A stretch of DNA of 64,000 nt. Origin: Isoetes taiwanensis (Eukaryota; Streptophyta; Lycopodiopsida; Isoetales; Isoetaceae). A model generated the notes under the pieces. The model did not search any database. It was given only the letters and a program-made list of their open reading frames with translations, and was not told the DNA's origin. Where the stretch lies: positions 4,344,952 to 4,408,951 of the forward strand of contig JAJEKV010000005.1 in assembly GCA_021234155.1 (NCBI GenBank). The letters run 5' to 3'. Position 1 is the stretch's first letter. Every line of letters begins with the position of its first letter. Below are positions 11,590 to 21,863 of this stretch, one piece after another. The translations under genes and the position numbers were made by a program.

Positions 11590-12002
11590 GTTTGTAAATG
11601 TCTGTTAGTTAACAACATTAAATTTAACTAGATTGGTATGGATGTGTTTTGGTGAAGTAAATTGTAACTTAACTTATCTTGGTGTGAACCCTATTTGGTT
11701 AAGTTAAAATTGTAACTTAACTAAAGCATGTCTAAAGGAATTTTGGTTAACTACTAACTTAACAGACCATGTCTGAACAAGGAGTAGTTAGGTTAAAAAT
11801 TTCTAACTTAACTATCTTTGGCATAAAGTTAACCATCTTTAGTGTGAATGTAGTTGTTATAGTTAAGTAATAATTAATAATTGTTATGATTGATTACAGT
11901 AAATGAAAGAAATCGAAATTACTTTCATTTTTCCCCTCCCTCAATCGAAAAAATAGCCAAACTGGGGCTTCCTAACTTTCTTCAACTTAATCTAACTTAA
12001 CG
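11590..12002. repeat. TTAAGTTA-rich block, right part (inverted relative to 8289-8560)
   Basis: Dense AACTTAACT/GTTAAGTT words end in CAACTTAATCTAACTTAAC at 11982-12002, the inverse of the motif near 8312. This is consistent with subterminal repeats of a DNA transposon, but no target-site duplication was established. Confidence 0.4.
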
Positions 12003-12621
12003 GAAAATTGTTAGAATCTTTGACTTTGTAGAAGCACCATCATATGACAGTTAAGGAGTAGTCCAAACTCTTATAAGCAAAGGCTTAGGGAGTGGTCAAA
12101 ACTCCTATAAACATATCATCCAAGATGAGTTCTAGATAAGTTCTATGTTAAGCTGTAAATTGGATGTATATAGCTTTAAAATTCACTTCCATAAGACACC
12201 ATTGCACATTAGCAATACTAACACAAGACACCATTGCACATTAGCAATACTAACACATGTTCCATAATTTGTTTTCAGGACTTTCATCACAAGCTATGAC
12301 ATCTTTGTCTAGTAATCAACTACCAGCCCTTTCAAGGCTGACATCCTTGTCTAATACTGAACTATAGCCCATTCAAGGCTGACATCAGGGGAAAATCTTG
12401 AACTACTGCATCACTAAAAGCTTATCCTTCTCCAGAAGCAATTTAAACTTGGTAAAAAAATTTGCAGGTTGAGCATCTGGCGTACCTTTGTTGCACGTAT
12501 TCTCTTGTTTCTACATCCAAAACAGCCAAAGAATGCGTGAATCAAAGGCCGCTACCATTTTGTGCATGAGTTGGACCTTATCTTTAGTATAGTATGTTAA
12601 AGTAGGCCATCCCCAACCCTC

Positions 12622-13412
12622 TTAACATCCAGCCATCTTGGTATGAATAGAATACATTGTATGCACAATTGCACAAATTAGCACAGTTGCATAGTTACTT
12701 GAATAAGAGCTAATCACATAAGGTTGAGCAGCTGAAATTAATGATGCCCGTAGTATCCCTTGCGATCTGCATATAAACTCAAGCTGAGGCCAAAAGCTGG
12801 AAATAGACTGACTTGCTGACTTATATTTATTCTTGTACAAGCATCCACATATCGCATCCATGTGCTCTGAAGCATACAAAACATTTTCGATGTTACTGTA
12901 CAAACAGCGCAGAGGCAGATCATTTGTGAAGCTTTTAACCATCTTTCACATGCTTATGGCATGAAATCTAAGAAAACCGCAGCTTTTCTAGATCTGAGAT
13001 ATTGCTTTTGACATCATGCCGATCCAAATTTGTTACACCTTTCCCTTTTCCAATCCTTGGCTTCTAATCAAATTGAGACAAAAGCAGAGGACTTGAGGTG
13101 CGAAATTGCTGTCATGCTGCTAAAGATCTGCCTTTGGACTTGTTATTATCTGCTTCGTCCTGGAATGAATTGGCCAAAAGAAAAACCTTCAGAAATCACA
13201 GATTTAGAGATGCACGTGAGTGTTTTCGCATAAGATATGTCTCTAGCCCTCTTCTGCAATGGCCAAAATATGAAGGCATGAATTTGATCAGGACCGGGGC
13301 TCTATGCATAGGCGAATCCAGAATAACTAGTGCCAATATCTATTGCAACCACGATCTTTTTATGTCCATGGAAGTCTATTCCTAAGAAATTTTCTTCCTC
13401 CTTGGAAAGCAT
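12622..13412 (-). pseudogene. HSPA12-like (Hsp70-fold ATPase) pseudogene, N-terminal part
   Basis: From an ATG at 13412 the minus strand encodes MLSKEEENFLGIDFHGHKK, then IVVAIDIGTSYSGFAYA, and then a TAG at 13302-13304. DIGTSYSG is the phosphate-1 loop of the actin/Hsp70 ATPase fold in the variant typical of HSPA12 proteins. After the stop the same frame continues PDQIHAFIFWPLQ and YAKTLTC, also HSPA12-like, until TAATAA near 13170. The open frame at 12622-12942 (106 codons) may be further decayed gene body, but I could not align it. The nonsense codon and later frame loss indicate a pseudogene. Presence of HSPA12-like sequence in a plant is itself uncommon to my knowledge. Confidence 0.55.
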
Positions 13413-13481
13413 CAAACTTTCTTCAAAAGAATCAGACAAACTCTAGCCGCACCAAGAACCCCCTGGATCGAGAGATTAACA

Positions 13482-13490
13482 AAACCCTAA
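13482..13490 (-). promoter_or_regulatory. Telo-box (AAACCCTAA) upstream of the HSPA12-like start
   Basis: AAACCCTAA on the plus strand lies 70 bp upstream of the minus-strand ATG at 13412. Telo-boxes are common near transcription starts of plant housekeeping genes. The match is exact but short, so the functional assignment is inference. Confidence 0.35.
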
Positions 13491-13518
13491 AATTCTTGCA
13501 CCAAAATTTCCTAGCCAC

Positions 13519-13894
13519 GGTATAGATTTATACCATCCAGATCCATTCGGGATGTAGATTAGATTTTGCCTCGTTATAGCCAAGCAATGCCATGTTTCAT
13601 CCATGCAGTGTCATGTTATAACCATAAATAAAGTTTCATTTGATGAAATTTCTATGCCTAAATAAAGCTTTATATTACGAAACGTTCGAAATGGAGCTCG
13701 TGGTATAAATTTATACCGTGGCATGGTATAAATTTATACCGCTTGAGCTCACACGGTATAAATTTATACCGCTCGAGTTTTCTTCCCGTATACATTTTTA
13801 CCACTTGAGCTCACGCGGTATAAATTTATACCGTTTAGTGCAAAACAATATGAATCTATACCTCTTGAGCTCCCGGATGGTATAAATTTATACC
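13519..13894. repeat. Array of 16-bp palindromes GGTATAAATTTATACC
   Basis: Perfect copies lie at 13702-13717, 13725-13740, 13755-13770, 13817-13832 and 13879-13894. Variants lie at 13519-13534 (one central change), 13787-13802 and 13847-13862. Between them a second short palindrome, GAGCTC, recurs in CTTGAGCTCACRCGG-like spacers. The array sits 100-480 bp upstream of the HSPA12-like ATG. It could be a decayed minisatellite, a cluster of dimeric protein-binding sites or a cruciform-forming tract. No family is known to me. Confidence 0.85.
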
Positions 13895-13929
13895 GTTCGA
13901 TGACGTGGGAAAAATTAAAGCCTACGAAC

Positions 13930-14628
13930 TGATACTAAAAACACATCATTTTATGAAAGGGTCAGGTTGTATGGTTACTTGGCCATGTCCGCGTACAAAA
14001 TTATATAGCAAGTCGGCAACATATTTTGGGGCAACTATATAAGGCGGAGCTTACAAGTTGCATGTTGTAACTCAAATGTTACTAAGGTCAGAACTCGGAT
14101 TGGGTTAACCACCCAAAAAGGTTGTTAGAGATGTGATGAAGTTTTATTAGTAGATAACGATGAGGAAGATCCACTTTTGATAGTGAGGCAGAGGACATGA
14201 ATAACTTTGGTGATCATGGTCTCAACGAATCAGACGAAGACATGCATCCTGATTTAGCCGCAAAACGTAACTTTGTTAAGAATGTTAAATGTACTATATT
14301 TTTTACGATTTTGTTGATAAATTTGTAGCGATTGTGAAAACTCTGAATACCATACCTTTTTGTTGCTCTAGTGCAATTGCTGTTTATTTGAATGTCAAAT
14401 TTTCTAGGGTCCTTAAATTTGTTAGTATTTCTTGTATCAAACTAGACAATTTTACACGTATGCTAAGCTCAATTAGAAGCTAAAAAATGGTGTCTAAAAT
14501 GTTGAAATTGTCACACTTGTCACAAATAGACCGCAAAATTTGATCTTTTTTGGGAAATTTTAGGGAATCTTTTAAAGATTCTTTTTAAAGTGCATTTGGA
14601 GTAAATAAGTGCGTTTCAATTTAAACTT
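13930..14628. other. No recognisable gene (0.7 kb)
   Basis: AT-rich sequence. The 64-codon plus-strand ORF at 14289-14483 is not recognisable. Sequence between 14100 and 14280 has a short acidic frame (DEEDP, SDEDMHPDLAA) without a start that I can support. Confidence 0.4.
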
Positions 14629-16185
14629 TAAAGTTCATTCAAGACAAATTTATTATTGTTGACGATTCTCTGCTTATTGACCTTCAAGATTCAGGCCGGA
14701 TGAGTAGAAAGAATGTCCCTTTGCCAATAAATGTGCTACAACCCATCAACGACGACCCACCTCATATCAAGTTTTTCCTGATCCTCGACTCATTGGGATA
14801 CCTCCTCCTCCTCTTTAACTATTGCAACCATGTACAGAACCTCTCCATGTAAAGTTCTTGGCGGAATGGTGTTGTTTGACAATGCAAGATGAACCCGCAA
14901 GCATTAAGGAAGTATGAACTTTCTTTGAAGCTCAACATTGGAAACAAGCAGCTAGAGCAAACTAGGCATGGATTGAGTGTAAAGCAGTGGATTGCAAATT
15001 GATACTTAAAAAAAAAATATTAATCTTATGGCCTCGATTATGATGAGACCTTTTCATCTTTTCAAAGAATGAATAGCTTGCATGTCTGACTTGCTTTGCA
15101 TTCAAGATGGAAACTCCACCAATGGATGTGGATACGATACTTTTGAATAACTTTAAGAACGTATATATTATGCAACCTCCATGTTTTGTAGTATCAAGCC
15201 ATGAAAACAAAGTATGTAAACTTCAAAAGGCCATTTATGACTTGAAGCAGGTGTCACGGGTTTGGTACCAAAAGTATGATGATAACTAAAACATAAAGGG
15301 TTTCATGTTGCTACAACAAATCCTAATGTCTACATCAAGTGCATGGAAAGTAATTAGTTGATTTTACTACATGTGGATGATATACTCGTAAACTAGCTAG
15401 CGGAATAAAAGTCAAAGAATTTGGAGTAACTAGCTTTTTCTTGGGTATGTAGATGCATCATAACAGGAAGAAAAAACTAGTTCATATCAGTTAGCTTCAA
15501 TATGTTGAAAACTTGCTTAAACTCCAATTGTTTAACGATAAACCTGCTTGGAACAATTCATACTCATCTTCTCTACTATATATAGACAGCTTGTTGGGAG
15601 TCTGAGGCATCTCATGACTATCACACGACCTAATCTTTGTTTTGTTGTGATTGCATTAAGCCAATCTAATCGTTGTTATGAGTAAAAGCATTGGGAGCTA
15701 GCAAAATGTGTTATTTGTAATCGCAAAAGAGTATGGAATTTGTTATTGTAGTGATGGATAAGTCTTCATGCATTTGCTGATGCAAGTTGGATAATAACAA
15801 GGATTTTCATTCTACTACAGGTCGCATCACATTGGTCATGAGGATCCCATGATAGTGGATACATGGAGCGAGCACAACTTCTAACACCAGACTTTACATC
15901 ATTGTTTATAATTATTTTAACAATTAGGCAACTGTCACAATCACAGATAGAAAAGAAAGTGATCTCAAATCCGAAAAGACTCACACCTTTCCTACCTGTA
16001 TACTTGTTTATTAACCTTGACACATATTCCTCCCTTGTGTTGCCGATGGGATTAGTCACAGTTTTGATTTCTTTGTACCTTTGCTCATGTCAAGAATTTG
16101 CTTTACCACTATTGCTGTACTTGGGTTTACTATTATCTCTTGTGGCCTTGTCTACTATTTCCTTCTAATCCACGTACTCAACCCT
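14629..16185 (+). pseudogene. Second copia pol copy (RT to RNase H), inverted relative to 1-1684
   Basis: Homology to the minus-strand copy starts at AAAGTTCATTCAAGACAAAT and runs in the same internal order. It passes through the integrase-RT linker, the RT start and PMDVDTILLNNFKNVYIMQPP (15107-15289) with IYDLKQVSRVWYQKYDDN. RNase H-like remnants follow (for example LMTITRPNLCFVVIALSQSN near 15610-15660). It is broken by stops. Together with 1-1684 it forms an inverted pair with arms of about 1.5 kb and a 13-kb spacer. Confidence 0.85.
15863..16168 (+). CDS. 101-codon hydrophobic ORF, counterpart of 34-282
   Basis: It has the same orientation relative to copia pol as the ORF at 34-282 and the same two hydrophobic segments (GLVTVLISLYLC, FALPLLLYLGLLL). 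The N-terminus extends further here. Both copies remain open although the neighbouring pol is not. Coding status is uncertain. Confidence 0.25.
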   Translation: MERAQLLTPDFTSLFIIILTIRQLSQSQIEKKVISNPKRLTPFLPVYLFINLDTYSSLVLPMGLVTVLISLYLCSCQEFALPLLLYLGLLLSLVALSTISF

Positions 16186-18875
16186 TTTCTTTATATCCTC
16201 ATACCTATTCTAGATGTGCCTCTCATCTTCTATCTCCTCCATATCGCATAGTGTGCACAGTCTATCCTCCTAGTCTATCATTGGTTGTTCCCATCTTCCT
16301 TTTTCAGTCTAAAGTTTATGCTTTTCTGTTCTGAATCTGCAGAGTAATATCTGGGTTGCTTTCCATATACTACTGTCAGTGTATATTTGTTGTCCAAAGC
16401 TTCCTTCCAGGTTCACATTCACATTTGCCAGATACAATTCAAGTTTCACATCCAGTTGCCTTTCTATCTATTTTTTGTATCATTCTTGGTATGAGATTAG
16501 CATGTTCTCCATGCAGTCTTCTATGTTTTACTTCTCTCCATAAGTCATAACCCATATTATCTGCTCACTTCTGTACATTTGATACCCAGCTGCCCTCATC
16601 ATTCCTTGCCATCTTCCTTGTTTCCTTTATTGCTTGTCTTACGAATGAGTCTATGGATTTGAGTTATGTTTTTGCTCAGGTATGAGATCGTTCTTTCCAG
16701 TCCCAAGACCTCAAACGACACCATCAAAATTTCATGCAAAAGGATCATGGTAGGTGTAGACTTCTTTATTTCAAGTTCTCTCAATTGGAAGTGCTTGATT
16801 AATCTTTCTGCTTTTGGTCAATTTGTCGCCGAAGTGTTACGTCCCTACACATATGAGCTTCAAAAGGAACATGCATATGCTACTTTTTGCTCCTCCAGTC
16901 ATCTCTGTTTATCTTCATTTTATAGTCCCTATGAACAGTTGGAATATGTTGTGAAATCGACGTTTGGTTCTAGTGCAACTTGGTGGAGGCACTATCCTTT
17001 GGCATTTTGGAGATAATAAGCTCTATGTCGTACCATTCAAGGCTTTAAGTGGCATTGCTAAAAGATGTATGCATGATAGCATCACAACTGTTGCTTTGGA
17101 CCGTTATACAAAGAGGTTCTATCTCATTGGGGAGGATAAACTTCGGTGCTGAATTCCAGAGTGTGCTTGCTCATCGCTCAAACTGGCCAAGACATACAAA
17201 TGGAAAGGTTGTGCAAATGGGCAGTTTTCCAACTTCTTTTGCTTCGTCTTGTAGAAAGGCATTGCAGCTCAATCAGAATAGGGATTGCTTAAAGGCAATA
17301 GTACAGATTTGGATGTTAAATTGGAAAGCTATGAGATATGGAATGTGGGATAATTGTGAAATTTGATATATGTGAGAATATAAATCTGTATGTTCCACCA
17401 AGTATGGTTGTGGCTTATGATGTTAAAGTTTCTATAATCTCTAACAATGGCTGGTAGATTTTGCCCCCTATGGCATCATGGTTACAGTATGTATAGTGCT
17501 GATTTTCTAAACTTCTTAGGTGACAGTGCAAATTCAAGTAAATGTGGCTGAAATGGAACTAGAATAGTAAGTGGCCAGATCAAATATACAAAGAGGAAAA
17601 TTTTAGAAAACTTGATTATTTTACCTTCTGTTTGTAGAAAGCCACAACAGGTGGGGTAAGGTACAAGGGACTAGGGAGTATGGGTTATCAAAAGTTAAGA
17701 TTGTGATGACAAAATATATAATCTTGGAATTGATTTGTGTGAATTAATATGAAATATAAGGTAAGATGCAACATCTCACTATAAGTATGGGGTCGTCAAA
17801 AGGCAAGAACATGTTGGCAAAATTGTGGAATTTCGCTTATGTGGAAGTATTGTGAAGTTTGATAGTTGTTAGAATATAAATATGTATGTTCCAGCAAGTA
17901 CAGATGTTGGTAATGTTGACAATGTTGTAAAACGTTTTGCAATCATTGGTATATGTTGTCATACCTCAAGACTTCTTCAAACATATTAATCGTGAGTGTG
18001 CGATTTATATATGTGCCTAGAAAATTGATTATAACTGCTCTCACTATCGTCTGGTGTAGAATAGTATGTTTATCTTGATTTTGAGTACTTCATGAAAATC
18101 AAAATTTAAATTTGTCTTCTATTATAGTGGTGATGTTGCGTGACTTTCCTTCATACTAATGAAAAATAAGAGGATGCCATAAGATCTGTTCTAGAACAGT
18201 GCATGAAAGTAAGTCTATTTTTGCAAGTTTATTGTATATTAGGGTATATCAGTTTGAGCCATTTGTATTTGGCTCTTCTGATCGTGAACTTAAATTGCAA
18301 ATGTCGAATGTTGTGAAAATGCGTGCACTATAACTTTTATTGTTGATGCTTGCTTTGGACGATTGATAGTGTTTTTTTTAAACAGGAAAGCCATTCCCCA
18401 AGTATGTATGACCAGCTGGTATTTATAGCTTCTCAGTACTATTGATTTCCTCATTTCTAAATGCCCCAACTGTGATCCTTTGCTATCTTGCTTTTACTTT
18501 TAGATTTGTCGTTCAACTACACCATGTAAGAAATTCATGAACTAAGCTCAGTTTGAAACTTCAATAGGCTATAATTTTATGCTATAGGAAACTTTCCACA
18601 CACATAAGAAGAATTCATGCTTGTATTGTGACCTTAAATAGTATAGAGATTGCTAGAAGGGAAATTGATGCATTGCAATTTCTATCCATGATGCTTGCTC
18701 TTAAATTGATAGTATTCTTTCTAGGGTAGAGAGCCATTCTTAACTCACCTCAGTGTGCATGCCCAATTGGCAAATTATAGCCCTTGAATTATTTCATTGT
18801 TGAATTCCGCATGTGTAAGTGCCCCAACTCTGCAACACCATTGCTAATATTAGCTTAAATAGACTATTCCATCTG
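16186..18875. other. No firm gene (2.7 kb)
   Basis: Frames at 16666-17016, 16964-17152 and 17049-17366 overlap and have protein-like stretches (LGGGTILWHFGDNKLYVVPF, TVALDRYTKRFYLIGEDKLRC). They may be a decayed gene in shifting frames, but I do not recognise the product. Near-identical short passages (GAATATAAATMTGTATGTTCCA) recur at about 17374 and 17872, indicating a local duplication. The rest is AT-rich. Confidence 0.4.
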
Positions 18876-18951
18876 AGAAGACATAATGCTTCTTCAAAGT
18901 GATTTCCTTCTCTTGCATCCAATGATTGTGTAAGAGAAAGCAATGCTGCAC
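18876..18951 (-). pseudogene. Displaced fragment of the transposase-like gene
   Basis: These 76 bases match 30695-30770 almost exactly (minus-strand SYTNHWMQEKEITLKKHYVF). In the 19-20 kb copy this piece is separated from the rest of the gene, so that copy has been rearranged as well as deleted. Confidence 0.7.
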
Positions 18952-19290
18952 TGTAAATTTGTGGTTTTGTTATACCTTGTGCCTTGTGTAAATTTGTGCC
19001 TTGTGTCTTTTTCTAATTATGTTGTACTTACATGTTTTACCTTGGTTTTGTTATACCTTGTACTTAGATGTTTTACCTTGTAAATTGGCCTCAGTGCCCT
19101 GTCTGCATACCAGTAATTTAAAATACTATGAAACACCAACAATTGAAATTGATTGAAATTTGGAATTCATTCAACATTCGGGTACAAAATTATGTAATTG
19201 AAGCATAAAAAATAAGAATGCAAAATACGGAAACTTCTTTATATTCATAAAAGTACCTATACATTACCCTTTACACAATTGCTCTTTCCA

Positions 19291-20215
19291 CTATTTCAAC
19301 AACGTGGGAAGCCTCTCTAGAATATCTTGTTCTTCTTTGGCACTTACAGTGTAAACCACTCCCCGCTTAACAACGTGCTTTGCTTGAACCAACCTGACTT
19401 TGTTCTTTGCAACTTGAGTGGCATAAACAATTGCTTTATTTCCTCTACAAAACTTGTAGCTGGATTTACAATTCACCAACTTCTCATAGTATATCCCTTC
19501 TATGACCTCATCCCCTTTCACAAACTTCTGCCCTTGCATATCTACAAAGTCTTCTAACACCAAGTACTTAGCTTTAGTACATAGGATAAGGTAGAATTTC
19601 ACATTCTCGTGATTGTTATTTGGAGCCACCACTGCAAAGACATCACCTATAGATACTTGCATGCTACATAAGTCAGCGCTGCTAATATATGCTTCTTCTC
19701 CTTCATCATGTACTTCTTCTTCAATAATAGCTTTGATGGGTTGTACCACAACTAGTTCAAACTTCTTAGTATATGATACATTGGGGCAAGATTCCCAATT
19801 CAAATCTAAACAATATGTGCAAAAGCAAGAGAGGTTTCTGACCTCTAAATGTGTCATGTGATTTGAACACCCATGGAAACAATGAAGGTTTCTAGATCCT
19901 TCAATAGGACGTGCTTCCCACTGATTTTTTCTGTCCACTTGTCCTATTTCAACCTCCCAAAAAGTTCTACTTACAGTTTGAATCTTCTTTTTATATGTTG
20001 TGGGTGCTGCTGTTGACATGTACTGAATCATGTTTTCTGTCATCAGATATATAAAAATGTTCTTCCTTGATCATTTCTTGTGTCTCAGGATCCCTTCTAT
20101 ATGTGAGGTGCACAAGAATAGTGATCTGCTCATTATGCCAATGCTTGGACTGCACAAGAATAATGCCTCTGCAGTAATATATCAGTCTTGCATTGTGAGG
20201 CAATATGATTCTCAA
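19291..20215 (-). pseudogene. Transposase-like protein, copy 1: C-terminal half, internally deleted
   Basis: The open frame 19291-20043 (250 codons) starts in MTENMIQYMSTAAPTTYKKK. In copy 2 the first six residues and QYMSTAAP are separated by about 100 residues including the FSDG and HGKG motifs, so the apparent start is a deletion junction. Downstream are FWEVEIGQVDRK, a Cys-rich segment (CFHGCSNHM, CFCTYC...WESC) and a GDVFAVVAPNNNHENVKFYL region resembling a BAH or Tudor-like module (inference). 19991-20215 in other frames carries RRDPETQEMIKEEHFYISDD, the preceding ISDDRKHDS segment. The C-terminus is seen only in this copy, because copy 2 is cut by a copia element. Confidence 0.65.
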
Positions 20216-21863
20216 ATGATAATCTAAGTTACCCTTTTAAAATTTAGAATAATCATTGAATTTCTAGATCGGGTTAGGTCACCTATTCCTCATAACTAAA
20301 AGACTCCAGTTAAACATAAGAGCAAAACAATCCAGTTCATCTAATTGCTACACATTAGAACTCAATTAGGATTACTTAGCTATGTTAATCTGAATAAACA
20401 TGCGCACAAGTTGCCCAGTTCTTTTGCCTTTTGATGTGTTAACGAACATAGAAACAAAGGCATTAATGTGCTCCAACATGCACAACACTTGCCCAGTTCC
20501 TATTCTCTTTTTGGTCAATAGTGGATTCATTTCATGTTTGGCTTGGTATAATGTTTTGCCATATTTAAGTTAATGATATGTAAGATTATGCACTTCTAAG
20601 TATTTGACCTATCTATTCATACCTCTGTGCGATGTTTAAATGTCTACACATTATACTCTAAGATTCTTTACTATTTACTTATTTCAGTTATTATTAAAGT
20701 TGCATTGTTATCTCAATATAATTCATAATGCTCTTCAAGTCTGGCAAATGCAAGATTGCTCAAGCCAGCATAAATCCGATCTAATTTCATCCAAAAGGGA
20801 AATGATTGTTCATACAATCAATATTGTCAATTTCATAAAAGATTTTAACCAATTCATCATGCATTGTAATAATTCATAACATTCACCACACATCGTAACA
20901 ATTTATGTCATTCTTAGGTAAGCGAAATATGATTATACTGCAATAAATACGTAAGTTGAGTCAGAATCAATATGAGTAAAGCACTTTGGTTTCACGTTTT
21001 ACAAGTTGCATTGCTTTAAATTGATGACACTGGATATGTCATTGCCCACTTTATTATAGGCCAAACACAAAAACATATGCGTTCATTAGTTTTACCAACC
21101 AAGCACAATAACAAAGTGATGTCTAGTTCCTAAGTACATTGAAGCTACATGTAGAACTCAAAGAAATTATTATAGTATACCATATCATAAATCACAATTT
21201 ATATAACAGAAATAAGTTCCCCAAATAGTAACATTGGTTAGTGAAAGAAGAAAAGATTTGAGAAGAAACACAAGGTAATTTTGAGATGAATCATGAAGAA
21301 CATACGGGGTTTAGCTCATGACACCAAGTTTATCACAAACATACTTATAGTTGAAGAGTTCTTTGAATCTTCCCTTGTTGTAGCACTAAATCAAGGGGCA
21401 ATAAAATTTCAAATCATGGTAATGACCGAGGAGGCACTCGAGAATGTGACCCGAGGGGAAAAATCTGACCGGAGGGTGGTCTTCATAGTCAATGAGATTG
21501 ACCACATAATTGACAATAGCCGAGAGTGAAGTCGTAATTTGAAATCATGGGGTCATAGACTTGCCACTTCACTATGTGATTAAGCCAACTTTAGGATCCA
21601 GTTTAGGGTTTCTTCTGGATTTATTTTTGCGTGAATTGATAAGTACTAGGTAGATGAACCACATCTTACGTCTCTATTCCTTGGGCTTGGCTCACAAGTT
21701 GTTGTGAAGATAGCCACATGCCATCGGCGGCGACAATCTTTTTGCCTTGACCTAGTCAAAATCTCGGTTTTTGTTTACATTTCAATCGTGTTTTCTATTT
21801 CTATGGATCTTTGGATGGAATGTTGTATCGTATTCATGTTTCTATCTTTTCTATTTGTGCTTC
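20216..21863. other. No recognisable gene (1.6 kb)
   Basis: AT-rich. The plus-strand ORF 21293-21529 (78 codons, ends NEIDHIIDNSRE) has ordinary composition but no family that I know. Nothing else was supported. Confidence 0.4.

Noticed and set aside
13519-13894. CRISPR-like array
   Set aside because: Repeats are short palindromes with irregular, related spacers in a eukaryotic context; no cas genes.
16666-17366. Overlapping plus-strand frames as a gene
   Set aside because: Some stretches look protein-like, but no family, start or splice structure could be supported.
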